NCBI GenBank assembly: GCA_029252045.1
Contig: JAQXCD010000020.1
Location: 233,685 to 297,684 of the forward strand
Source of the DNA: Sulfitobacter sp.
GTDB lineage: Bacteria; Pseudomonadota; Alphaproteobacteria; Rhodobacterales; Rhodobacteraceae
Reading direction: 5' to 3'
Length of the DNA: 64,000 nt
In this document: positions 1 through 9,129 of the stretch, in pieces
Layout of the letters: every line of letters starts with the position of its first letter
Numbering within the stretch: position 1 is the first letter of the stretch
Program-made: the position numbers and the translations under genes
Notes under the pieces: generated by a model
Database searches by the model: none
The model's input: only the letters and a program-made list of their open reading frames with translations
What the model was told of the DNA's origin: nothing

Positions 1-2
1 TT

Positions 3-575
3 ATCGGCGTTGTCATCATGCAGCGCCCGTGGGAATCCTCAGCCAGTCTGGATATCTCGCGCATCGTTCTAATGCTGCCAGTACTGGCCGCCCTCACCTA
101 TGCGCTGAACCAACTTATGACCCGCAAACTGGGCGTTAAGGCCCCCGCCTCGGCACTTGCGATCTACATTCAAGGCAGTTTCATTCTGGTCTCGGTCTGC
201 TTTTTCCTTGTTGCAGGTGATGGCCGCTTTGCTGCACACACAACAAACGGATCGTTGCAATTCTTGCTGCGCGCCTGGGTCTGGCCTGCCCCCGAAGACT
301 GGAAAGTTCTGATAGGTATGGGCGTAAACGGCGCGCTGATCGGCTATTGCCTCAGTCAGGCCTACCGCCTGGCAGACGCCGCAACAGTTGCCCCTTTTGA
401 ATACATCGGTCTGCCCATGGCGGTGCTCTGGGGGCTGTTCATCTTCGGAGATCTGCCAACTTGGGAAATCTGGGCGGGCATCGTGCTGATCCTGTCCTCA
501 GGCCTGTTTGTCTTTTTCCGCGAGCGTACAAAGGCGCGGCGCGTGACCCAGCGGCCCGTCGCCAGACGGCATTAA
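3..575 (+). CDS. DMT/EamA-family transporter, C-terminal part (5' end outside window)
   Basis: Hydrophobic TM-rich ORF in EamA style; frame is open upstream of the ATG at 18 to the window edge. Confidence 0.75.
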   Translation: MGVVIMQRPWESSASLDISRIVLMLPVLAALTYALNQLMTRKLGVKAPASALAIYIQGSFILVSVCFFLVAGDGRFAAHTTNGSLQFLLRAWVWPAPEDWKVLIGMGVNGALIGYCLSQAYRLADAATVAPFEYIGLPMAVLWGLFIFGDLPTWEIWAGIVLILSSGLFVFFRERTKARRVTQRPVARRH

Positions 576-1537
576 GCTGTTACGTCAATTATAACCTTAC
601 CTGTTGCCTCACGGCGGCGCAGCAGGTCCAACCCCGCATTAGCCTCGCGCAGGGGCAGGATGTTGCTGACATACGGCTTGATCTTGCCCTCAATGTACCA
701 GCCGATCAAAGTCGCGAAGCTGTCGGTCAGTGCTTTGGGGTTCAGCCTTGCATAGCCACCGATATAGAGGCCCAGAACAGTCATATTTTTCACCAGTAGG
801 ATGTTTGCCGGAATTTGCGGCACGTCACCGCTGGCAAACCCCAAAGGCAGCAACCGTGCCCCCTGATTGCAGGCGCGAAAAGCCGCATCAAATTGCGCAC
901 CCCCAATCGGATCATACAGCACATCGGCCCCGCCCAGCGCTTTGACCTGCGCGCGGATGTCTGCGGTGTCGGAATCGATCATATGGTCCGCGCCCATCTG
1001 CTTGCAGATTTCCAGCTTATCCGCGCCGCGTGCGCAGGCGATCACTTCCGCGCCCATCAGCTTGCCCAACTCCACCGCCGTGAGGCCAACACCGCCGGAC
1101 GCCCCCAGCACCAACAGCCGCTCACCCGCCTTGAGGCGTGCGCGCTCTTCCAGCGCCAGATGGCTGGTCCCGTAGGTGATCAGAAAAGCCGAAGCATCGG
1201 TGAAGGGCATCATATCGGGGATCGGGACACATACAGACGCGGGAACCGCCGCATATTCCGCCAGCCCGTTCTTACCGCTATAGGCCGCGACCCGCTGGCC
1301 CACGGCCAGATGCGTCACATTCGATCCAACCGCCGCCACAACCCCCGCCATTTCCATCCCCATGGTAAACGGCAGTGGCGGCTTTTCCTGATAGGTGCCC
1401 TTGATCAGCAGCGTATCACCAAAGTTCAGACCACAGGCGGCCACCTTGATCACGACCTCCTCTGCCGCAGGCTGGGGCATTGCCAGTTCCTGCAGGGACA
1501 AAGGGGTATCAAAAGCTGTGACTTGCATAGCGAACAC
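572..1537 (-). CDS. NADPH:quinone oxidoreductase / zinc-type alcohol dehydrogenase-like protein
   Basis: MDR-family sequence with Rossmann motif LVLGASGGVGLTAVELGKLMGAEVIA. Confidence 0.9.
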   Translation of the reverse strand: MFAMQVTAFDTPLSLQELAMPQPAAEEVVIKVAACGLNFGDTLLIKGTYQEKPPLPFTMGMEMAGVVAAVGSNVTHLAVGQRVAAYSGKNGLAEYAAVPASVCVPIPDMMPFTDASAFLITYGTSHLALEERARLKAGERLLVLGASGGVGLTAVELGKLMGAEVIACARGADKLEICKQMGADHMIDSDTADIRAQVKALGGADVLYDPIGGAQFDAAFRACNQGARLLPLGFASGDVPQIPANILLVKNMTVLGLYIGGYARLNPKALTDSFATLIGWYIEGKIKPYVSNILPLREANAGLDLLRRREATGKVIIDVTA

Positions 1538-1593
1538 AGGCGCGGCTCCTTATTGGAAATTCCTAGGCAGTCTGTCCTGTGGTCCAGATATGT

Positions 1594-1701
1594 TCAAGCC
1601 GCAGACGGCATTATTGCCAAACGGATCAGATAGGCGACAATGCCCAGCGCACTCACGCTGATCAACCATATCAGCACAAACCACCCTAAACGCTTCAGCA
1701 T
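1594..1701 (-). CDS. 35-aa DUF2474/CydX-like cytochrome bd small subunit (not in ORF track)
   Basis: Read on minus strand: MLKRLGWFVLIWLISVSALGIVAYLIRLAIMPSAA*; start ATG shares one base with cydB stop (TGATG); single TM helix directly after cydB. Confidence 0.8.
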   Translation of the reverse strand: MLKRLGWFVLIWLISVSALGIVAYLIRLAIMPSAA

Positions 1702-2702
1702 CAGTGATACCCGTCGGAGGGGTTAATCTTGCCGCAGAAGACCCAATAGGAATAGGCGGTGTAGATCAGGATCATCGGAACCAGAACAACGGTACCAACC
1801 AGTGCAAACCACAGGCTTTCATCCGGGGCAGCAGCCTCGACGATGGTCAGGGAGGGAGGCACGATATAGGGATAAAAGCTGATCCCGATCCCGATGAACC
1901 CCAGCACAAACAGCGCCTGCGCACAAAGAAACGGACGCATTTCCTGTCGCTTGCGCAGACCAAAAAACAGCCCCGCAGCCGCCACCAACGCCGGTACAAT
2001 TACGCTAAAGGCAACTGTGGGCCATGCAAACCAACGCGCGAAATAAACCGCATCCAGAAAGGGCGTCCACAGGCTGACGATGCCCATGCAGACGACCGTG
2101 CCAATGGCAGCGGGCCACGCAAGGCTGCGCATATGCGCCTGAATACGCCCCGTCAGTTTCAGGTTCAGCCATGTCGCACCCAACATGGCATACCCCAGCA
2201 CCAGCGCCATACCGCAGAGTAACGAGAACGGGGTGAGCCAATCCCACCAGCCGCCGGCATAGGCACGGTCTGCAATTTCGATCCCCTGCACCAGCGCACC
2301 AAGGGCGATCCCCTGACACAGCGCCGCCGTCAGTGACCCGCCAAAGAACGCCATATCCCACAGCCGTTTCCAGCGCACGGTTCGCCAGCGGTATTCAAAC
2401 GCGACACCGCGAAACACCAGTCCCAGCAACATCAAGGTAATCGGCATGTATAGCGCCGACATAACCACCGCATAGGCCAGCGGGAACACAGCAAACAACC
2501 CGCCACCCCCCAAGACCAGCCACGTCTCGTTGCCATCCCAGACAGGAGCAACCGAGTTCATCATCACGCTACGCTCCTCCTCGTCATCGGTGAGAGGAAA
2601 CAGCAATCCAATTCCCAAATCGAATCCGTCCAGAATGACATAAGTAAGCACGGCAAAGGCGATTATGCCTGCCCAAATAAACGACAGATCAAGCCCCAGC
2701 AT
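1701..2702 (-). CDS. cydB: Cytochrome bd-type ubiquinol oxidase subunit II
   Basis: CydB-like sequence (DGFDLGIGLLFP); start set at MLGLDLSFIW inside the 1701..2795 ORF. Confidence 0.93.
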   Translation of the reverse strand: MLGLDLSFIWAGIIAFAVLTYVILDGFDLGIGLLFPLTDDEEERSVMMNSVAPVWDGNETWLVLGGGGLFAVFPLAYAVVMSALYMPITLMLLGLVFRGVAFEYRWRTVRWKRLWDMAFFGGSLTAALCQGIALGALVQGIEIADRAYAGGWWDWLTPFSLLCGMALVLGYAMLGATWLNLKLTGRIQAHMRSLAWPAAIGTVVCMGIVSLWTPFLDAVYFARWFAWPTVAFSVIVPALVAAAGLFFGLRKRQEMRPFLCAQALFVLGFIGIGISFYPYIVPPSLTIVEAAAPDESLWFALVGTVVLVPMILIYTAYSYWVFCGKINPSDGYH

Positions 2703-4128
2703 CCTCAGCCTCCTTGAGGTGTTTGCGGTTTCCCGCCGCAAGTGGCCCCCCCGCGGTGCGGATCGGTCCTTCTTCCCGCAAGGCTTTAGCGGCACTCTTT
2801 TTGACAGGCGCGTTCATCATTCGCAGGAGATAGTAAGTGCCAGCACCAAACACGAAGAAATACACAATGATGAAGGCCGTCAATGAGGCCGCCACCGCAG
2901 GTGCTGCCACAGGTGACAAGCTGTCAGATGTGCGCAGCAATCCGTAAACGGTGAACGGCTGGCGCCCGACTTCGGTGGTGATCCACCCGGCCAACACGGC
3001 AACAAATCCTGCCGGTCCCATCATCAGGGCCGCGCGGTGCAACCATTGTGTCTGATACAAGCGCCCGCGCATCCGCTGGATCAACGCCCAGCCACCCAGC
3101 CCTAACATCGCAAAACCAGGTGCAATCATCACACGGAACGACCAAAATACAATTGCCACCGGCGGCTCGTCCTCGTCCGGTATCGTTTCCAATCCGGCCA
3201 GAGGTGCGTTCAGGTCATGTTTGAGGATCAGCGAGCTGAGTTTGGGAATCTGGACTGCATAGTCGATACGCTTGTCCGCCGCGTTCGGGATACCGAACAG
3301 AATCAGCGGCGCGCCGTCAGGGTGACTGTCATAGTGCCCCTCCATCGCCATTACTTTGGCCGGTTGATGCTCCAACGTGTTCAGCCCGTGGAAATCACCT
3401 GCAAGAATTTGCAGCGGCGTCACAACAATCAACATCCACATCGCCATCGCCATCGCCATCGAGAACATCTTTCGGCTGGGCAGATCGAACCTGTCACGCA
3501 GCAGATGCAGCGCGCCAACAGCGCCAACAACCAGCGCCGTGGTCAGGTAGGCCGCCAGCACCATATGCACCAGGCGGTAAGGGAAGGACGGATTGAACAC
3601 GATGGCCCACCAATCCTCGGGCACAAACTGCCCGACATCGTTGATCCCGTAACCTGCGGGCGTTTGCATCCAGCTGTTTACCGACAAGATCCAAGTGGCG
3701 GACAGCAACGTACCAAAGGCCACAACGGCAGTGGCCAACATGTGTAGCCTGTCGCCAACACGTTCACGCCCGAACAGCATGATGCCCAAGAAGCCTGCTT
3801 CAAGGAAAAACGCAGACAGCACCTCATAGGCCATCAGCGGCCCGACAACCGGCCCCGCTTTATCCGAGAAAACCGCCCAGTTGGTGCCAAACTGGTAAGA
3901 CACCACAATGCCCGAAACCACGCCCATGGCAAAAGCCACCGCGAATATCTTTTTCCAGTATTCAAAAAGCTGCTTGTAGGTCTCGTTGCGCGTGCGCAGC
4001 CATAGCGCGTTCAGGACTGCCAGATAGCTGGCCAGCCCGATCGAGAAAGCAGGAAAGATAATATGGAAAGATATTGTAAAGGCAAACTGGAACCGCGCCA
4101 GCACCTCCGCTGAGAGACCGTCAAACAT
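2689..4128 (-). CDS. cydA: Cytochrome bd-type ubiquinol oxidase subunit I
   Basis: CydA-like MFDGLSAEVLARFQFAFTISFHIIFPAFSIG; overlaps cydB. Confidence 0.95.
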   Translation of the reverse strand: MFDGLSAEVLARFQFAFTISFHIIFPAFSIGLASYLAVLNALWLRTRNETYKQLFEYWKKIFAVAFAMGVVSGIVVSYQFGTNWAVFSDKAGPVVGPLMAYEVLSAFFLEAGFLGIMLFGRERVGDRLHMLATAVVAFGTLLSATWILSVNSWMQTPAGYGINDVGQFVPEDWWAIVFNPSFPYRLVHMVLAAYLTTALVVGAVGALHLLRDRFDLPSRKMFSMAMAMAMWMLIVVTPLQILAGDFHGLNTLEHQPAKVMAMEGHYDSHPDGAPLILFGIPNAADKRIDYAVQIPKLSSLILKHDLNAPLAGLETIPDEDEPPVAIVFWSFRVMIAPGFAMLGLGGWALIQRMRGRLYQTQWLHRAALMMGPAGFVAVLAGWITTEVGRQPFTVYGLLRTSDSLSPVAAPAVAASLTAFIIVYFFVFGAGTYYLLRMMNAPVKKSAAKALREEGPIRTAGGPLAAGNRKHLKEAEDAGA

Positions 4129-4217
4129 ACGACATCCTTTCATCGAATACCAAGATGCCTACGCCTGCCGCCCAGCGCATAAAACAAGAAATATTGCCGC
4201 AGGCTGGTTTCGCAGTA

Positions 4218-5552
4218 TTACTCTGGGGAAAACTGCAAAACGACGCGCAAACCGGGCTCTGCGTCCTCGAATAGCAAGTCCGCGCCGTGCAACCGTGCCA
4301 CTGCCTCCACAAGGCTGAGCCCCAAGCCGTTGCCCACCGTATTCCTGCTCCGGTCCAGACGGTAGAGGCGTTGCGTTACACGACCACGCTCGTCTTCGGG
4401 AATGCCCGGCCCGTTGTCAGCCACAATCAGCTTCACGCCATGCTCCGTTACCCCAAGGCCCACATTTATCGCTGCCCCCTCCCCCGTGTGACGCAGCGCA
4501 TTTTCCAGCAAATTGGCCAGCATTTGCCCCAATAGAGTCTTTTCACCCGAAACCTTCAGGCTCTCCGGCCCCTCGTACACCAGGGTCTGCGCCCGCAAAG
4601 CGGCTGAAGGCTCGTAGACTTCAACCATGGTGCGGCACAATGCGGCCAGATCAACCGGCGTAAATTGTGCCTTGAGCGCACCATTCTCGACCTGCGTCAG
4701 CTGGAGCAAGGAGTGGAACACAGCCGAGATTCCATCCACCTCATCGCGTGTTTTCGCCACCAGTTCGGCGGCCTCGCCATCCGGCACGACATCCGCCAAG
4801 GCCTCCAGCTGAAGCGAGACCCGCTGCACAGGTGTTTTTAGATCATGTGCGATGTCCGAGGACACCTGACGCAAGGCCGTGACCGAACGCTCCTGCGCGC
4901 CCGCCATGCCGTTCACCGCCGTCCCGATGCGCAGCAGATCATCGGACCAGCGCGGCCCCGTCTGCACGCGTGCGGCCAGATCACCACTGGTCAACCGGTC
5001 CAACGCGGCGCGCACAACCTCGACATGCCGTTGCGAGCAGCGGGCAAGGAAAAGGCCGCCAGACAACGCAATCAACACAGTAGGCAGAAGGCTGATCCAC
5101 AAGATATTCAAGAACACAGGGCGCAATGCCTCAATCTCGGCGCGGCTACGGGCAATGGTCAGACGGCCACCGTGCAACCGAGTGCTCAGCGCCAGATATT
5201 CGCCATTCAACTCGGCGCGCCCCGCTTCCAGCGAGATGATGTGAAACCCCTCGTCATCCCGGGCCACGGCACCGTTGCCATAAATCTGGCCTGTGCGGGT
5301 GACATAGCTGAGGACCAGACGGTCGGGGTCGGTCCCCTCGGATTCGGCCTGCACCAGCAGGGCCACAGCACGCGCGGAAGGGGCTGCGCGGAAACCGGCA
5401 ATGTCCTGCGCCAGATCATCGCGGATGGATTGCTCAAACGCGGAGCGGCTGAAGGCATAGCTGGCACCAAGGCTCAGCAGGCTAACTGTCCCGAAGAGCA
5501 CCACCAACACCAGCGCCAGTTGCAGCGGCATCGAGCGCCACAGCCGTCTCAC
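4218..5552 (-). CDS. Sensor histidine kinase (HAMP, HisKA, HATPase)
   Basis: H-box SSDIAHDLKTPVQRVSLQLEAL; N/G boxes NLLENALRHTGEGA and DNGPGIP. Confidence 0.93.
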   Translation of the reverse strand: MRRLWRSMPLQLALVLVVLFGTVSLLSLGASYAFSRSAFEQSIRDDLAQDIAGFRAAPSARAVALLVQAESEGTDPDRLVLSYVTRTGQIYGNGAVARDDEGFHIISLEAGRAELNGEYLALSTRLHGGRLTIARSRAEIEALRPVFLNILWISLLPTVLIALSGGLFLARCSQRHVEVVRAALDRLTSGDLAARVQTGPRWSDDLLRIGTAVNGMAGAQERSVTALRQVSSDIAHDLKTPVQRVSLQLEALADVVPDGEAAELVAKTRDEVDGISAVFHSLLQLTQVENGALKAQFTPVDLAALCRTMVEVYEPSAALRAQTLVYEGPESLKVSGEKTLLGQMLANLLENALRHTGEGAAINVGLGVTEHGVKLIVADNGPGIPEDERGRVTQRLYRLDRSRNTVGNGLGLSLVEAVARLHGADLLFEDAEPGLRVVLQFSPE

Positions 5553-6220
5553 CCGTCGATCCTGTAGCCGGCACCGCGTACCGTCTTGATCAACTCGGTG
5601 ACGAAAGGCTTATCAACTTTGGCCCGCAACCGGCTGACGTGGGTTTCAACCACATTGGTCATTGGGTCAAACGACAGGTCCCAAACACCCTCCAACAGCA
5701 TCGTACGCGTTTGCACGCGGCCCTTGCGGCGCAGCAAAAACTCAAGCAACGCAAATTCACGCGGCAGCAAATCAATCACCTGCCCCTCACGGGTGACCCT
5801 GCGCGTCAGTAAATCCAGTGTCAGATCACCGGCATGTAGCGCTGTTTCCTTCTCGACCGCCTGCGGACGGCGGCCAAGTGCAGCGACGCGTGCAGACAAC
5901 TCTCCAAACGCAAACGGTTTCACCAGATAATCATCCGCGCCCGCGTTCAGCCCGCCAATCCGGTCCTCGACCGATCCCATCGCCGTCAGGAACAGCACGG
6001 GCGTGGCATTACCCGCGCCGCGCAGGGTCTTGACCAGCGTCAGGCCATCCACCTGCGGCAGCATCCGGTCCACAATCAGCACATCGTGGCCGCCACCCGT
6101 GGCAGCAACCAGCCCCTCGCGACCATTGGAAACCAGATCGACCACATGCCCCTCCTCGCGCAAACCGCGCGCGATATAGGTGCCAGTGGTGATGTCATCT
6201 TCGATCACAAGTATTTTCAT
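5549..6220 (-). CDS. OmpR-family response regulator
   Basis: MKILVIEDD receiver domain plus winged-helix C-terminus; overlaps kinase start by 4 nt. Confidence 0.93.
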   Translation of the reverse strand: MKILVIEDDITTGTYIARGLREEGHVVDLVSNGREGLVAATGGGHDVLIVDRMLPQVDGLTLVKTLRGAGNATPVLFLTAMGSVEDRIGGLNAGADDYLVKPFAFGELSARVAALGRRPQAVEKETALHAGDLTLDLLTRRVTREGQVIDLLPREFALLEFLLRRKGRVQTRTMLLEGVWDLSFDPMTNVVETHVSRLRAKVDKPFVTELIKTVRGAGYRIDG

Positions 6221-6370
6221 AATGCCCTATATAGCGCCTTGCGCAGCCCGCTGCATCCCGCCTGTGCGTTACAGTTTTGTATAGTACGCGCGGGCTGTCC
6301 CGTAACCTTTGCACCCCATCTTGGCTTCAATCGCAACCAGATGCACGCCAGATGCAAAAAAGGACTTACC

Positions 6371-7453
6371 ATGACATCTTTGCTCTCGAAATCCGCCCCG
6401 ATCGCCCTTGCAGCCGCATTGGCCCTGTCGCCTATGCTGGCCCCCACTGCTGCCTTTGCCGTGCCCGCCGGAGGATACGGTGATCTGGTCGAGCAGGTCG
6501 CCCCTGCCGTTGTCTTCATCGAGGTCACCAGCATGGCCCCCGCAGGTGCAACGCTGCCTGACAACATGCCAGAAGCCTTGCGTAAACAGTTCGAAAACCA
6601 GATGCCCCAAAACACCCCGCAAGGCGGGCTCGGCTCCGGTTTTCTGATTTCGGCGGACGGCAAGATTGTCACGAACAATCATGTCGTTGCAGATGCCCAG
6701 AGCGTTCGGGTGACGCTGACGGACGGTCGCAAATTCGATGCCGTAGTTATTGGCGCTGATCCTGCAACCGACGTCGCGTTGCTGTCGATCAAGGCGGATG
6801 TTGATCTGCCCTTTGTAAAATTCGGCACCTCCGAGACGATGCGCGTCGGCGATGAAGTTGTGGCGGTGGGCAACCCCTTCGGCCTAAGCTCAACCGTGAC
6901 CAGCGGAATAATCTCGGCCAAATCGCGCGACATCCACTCGGGCCCCTATGACGAATTCATCCAGACCGATGCGGCCATCAACCGTGGCAATTCGGGTGGG
7001 CCGTTGTTTAACAACGCAGGGGATGTGATCGGGATGAACACTGCCATCATCTCGCCGGGCGGCGGATCTGTCGGGATCGGTTTTGCCGTGCCGTCCGATG
7101 TTGTGCGCGAAGTTGTGGCTGATCTGGAAGATGACGGCACGGTCACACGCGGCTGGTTGGGTGTGAGCATCCGCCCGATGAGCGATGAAGTGGCCGAGGT
7201 GCTGGGCTATGACAGCGCCACAAGCGCCGTCGTTGATATGGTCGCAGCAGACAGTCCCGCCGCCACGGCCGGATTGGAAAAGGGCGACATCATTCTGGAT
7301 TTTGACGGCACCACGATCACCGACCTGCGCGACCTCACACGCGCGGTTGCTGCAAAAAATCCGGATGATGCTGCAACTATCTCGATCCTGCGCCGTGGGA
7401 AGGAAGTCACGTTGGACGTTACAATCGGTCTGCTCGCACAACAGAAGGCGTGA
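6371..7453 (+). CDS. DegP/HtrA-like trypsin-like serine protease with one PDZ domain
   Basis: Signal peptide MTSLLSKSAPIALAAALALSPMLAPTAAFA; catalytic GNSGGPL; PDZ at C-terminus. Confidence 0.92.
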   Translation: MTSLLSKSAPIALAAALALSPMLAPTAAFAVPAGGYGDLVEQVAPAVVFIEVTSMAPAGATLPDNMPEALRKQFENQMPQNTPQGGLGSGFLISADGKIVTNNHVVADAQSVRVTLTDGRKFDAVVIGADPATDVALLSIKADVDLPFVKFGTSETMRVGDEVVAVGNPFGLSSTVTSGIISAKSRDIHSGPYDEFIQTDAAINRGNSGGPLFNNAGDVIGMNTAIISPGGGSVGIGFAVPSDVVREVVADLEDDGTVTRGWLGVSIRPMSDEVAEVLGYDSATSAVVDMVAADSPAATAGLEKGDIILDFDGTTITDLRDLTRAVAAKNPDDAATISILRRGKEVTLDVTIGLLAQQKA

Positions 7454-7519
7454 CATAGGCTTTACCGCGCCGGACCCCAAGGCACGCTAAGGCTGCCTGT
7501 TACACCATAGCCGGTTAGG

Positions 7520-7557
7520 CGCCCCGATGTATGCTACACATCGGGGCGTTCTTTTTT
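7520..7557 (+). terminator. Rho-independent terminator after DegP-like gene
   Basis: cgccccgatgt-atgctac-acatcggggcg followed by ttctttttt. Confidence 0.85.
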
Positions 7558-7645
7558 CGGTCACCAGACGGCCGTTGCGACCAGCAGGAATGTCGCACCC
7601 ACAATGACTGGCGCAGCCCAGCCCGTTAATATAATTCATCCGGTG

Positions 7646-8008
7646 ATGAGCAGGCTTGTTTATACCACCCTGAAAAATGCCATGCTGGCCGCGCTGATGT
7701 TTGCGCTGCTCGCCTTGCCGTTTGTCCACCGCGCAGGGGCCGAGCCGGTATCAGCAGAAATAACCCAGTTCATATCCATGGGCGGCGATCTGGCTGATAT
7801 CTGCGGCGAACGCGGGGATCACAAGGCGGGTGGTTGCGAAAGCTGCAATATTGCAGCTGCGATGATGTTGCCACTGCATGCCCGCCTGTTGCACCCCGCG
7901 TTTACCCCAACGCCCCTTGATCCGGTGATTATACGCGGGACTGATGCCCCCCTTCCTGCCCCCCACGCAACACCTCCTGTACGCGCACCCCCTGCGCGCA
8001 TGACGTAA
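7646..8008 (+). CDS. DUF2946-like small exported protein
   Basis: N-terminal hydrophobic segment, CESCNIAAAM motif; directly upstream of a PCu(A)C gene. Confidence 0.55.
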   Translation: MSRLVYTTLKNAMLAALMFALLALPFVHRAGAEPVSAEITQFISMGGDLADICGERGDHKAGGCESCNIAAAMMLPLHARLLHPAFTPTPLDPVIIRGTDAPLPAPHATPPVRAPPARMT

Positions 8009-8072
8009 ATACATCTCTAATTTTCGTCATTTGACATGCAGAAAAATGCTGCATGAACCACAGGAAAAAACC

Positions 8073-8582
8073 ATGAAAACTTTCATCCAAACCGCTGTCG
8101 CGGCGCTCCTTCTGACAGGCGCTGCACAGGCGCAAGACTATACCCTCGGCGGGATTACCGTCACACACCCGATGGCCTTCGAGACCGCAAAAAACGCGAA
8201 TGTCGGGGGCGGCTATATGACCATTGAAAACACAACCGACACCGCAGACAAACTGCTGGAAGTCCGCGTGGCGGATATCCCGCGTATCGAGTTGCACCTG
8301 TCCGAGACAGATGCAAACGGGATCGCCCGCATGACCAAGCAAGACGGCATCGAAATACCGGCAGGTGAAACCGTTCTGCTACAGCCCGGTGGCCTGCATG
8401 TGATGTTTATGGAACTGGGCGGCAACGCGTTTGAGCTGGACGAGAAAATCAGCGCGACGCTGGTGTTCGAAAACGCCGGCGAAATGAACGTGGAGTTTGA
8501 TGTCGAAGCGCGAAGCGCAGGGGATCACGGCGGCATGGACCATTCCAAAATGGGCCACGGCACCATGAAGAAATCCGACTAA
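8073..8582 (+). CDS. PCu(A)C-family periplasmic copper chaperone
   Basis: Signal peptide; H/M pattern IELHLSETDANG-IARM..GGLHVMFMEL; His/Met-rich tail GDHGGMDHSKMGHGTMKK. Confidence 0.9.
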   Translation: MKTFIQTAVAALLLTGAAQAQDYTLGGITVTHPMAFETAKNANVGGGYMTIENTTDTADKLLEVRVADIPRIELHLSETDANGIARMTKQDGIEIPAGETVLLQPGGLHVMFMELGGNAFELDEKISATLVFENAGEMNVEFDVEARSAGDHGGMDHSKMGHGTMKKSD

Positions 8583-8625
8583 ACTCTCGCCAAACAACCG
8601 GGCAGGCCGTGGGCGCATGGCCTGC

Positions 8626-9057
8626 CTACAACGATGCAATCTTCTCCAGACAACGGTTGAGCACTTCGCGCTCCTCGGGGGTAAAGTGCGATGAAAGTGA
8701 CGCGTCATATGCTTTGGCTGCTTGATAGAGGTCCGCATAGACCGCCTGCCCTTGCCGCGTCAGCGCCAATGTCTCATGTCTGCGATCCTGCTCTTGCGGG
8801 GTGCGAACAAGATACCGCTTTTTCTCCAGCGCACTAACGGCACGGCTAACCTTGGTTTTGTGCATGCTTGCACGGTCACAAATGGTCTTCGCCGTCATCC
8901 CGCCATAGCGGCCCAGATGGAACAACACCCGCCACTCCGTCCGCAACATACCATAACGCTGGCGGTAGTTTTTCTGGAACCCGATGCTGGTGGCCTCCGC
9001 CGCCTGATTAAGCGCGTAGGGTAAAAACCGGCCCAGATCAAAATCGTTATTGGACAT
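8626..9057 (-). CDS. MarR-family transcriptional regulator
   Basis: wHTH sequence KTKVSRAVSALEKKRYLVRTPQEQDRR. Confidence 0.9.
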   Translation of the reverse strand: MSNNDFDLGRFLPYALNQAAEATSIGFQKNYRQRYGMLRTEWRVLFHLGRYGGMTAKTICDRASMHKTKVSRAVSALEKKRYLVRTPQEQDRRHETLALTRQGQAVYADLYQAAKAYDASLSSHFTPEEREVLNRCLEKIASL

Positions 9058-9076
9058 TTTTTCAACTTACCTGTTG

Positions 9077-9096
9077 TTAGTTACATTTCAAACTAA
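9077..9096. promoter_or_regulatory. Candidate operator between marR and hmgA
   Basis: TTAGTT-acatttca-AACTAA dyad in the divergent intergenic region. Confidence 0.45.
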
Positions 9097-9129
9097 TACC
9101 TCATGTGGCACCGCGTAAAGGGAAACACG

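Noticed and set aside
815-1633. 272-aa ORF antisense to the quinone oxidoreductase
   Set aside because: Arg/His/Gln-rich translation typical of an antisense frame; the sense frame has clear motifs
6086-6370. N-terminal extension of the DegP-like ORF in the track
   Set aside because: A normal signal peptide begins at 6371, and the extension overlaps the regulator start and its promoter region
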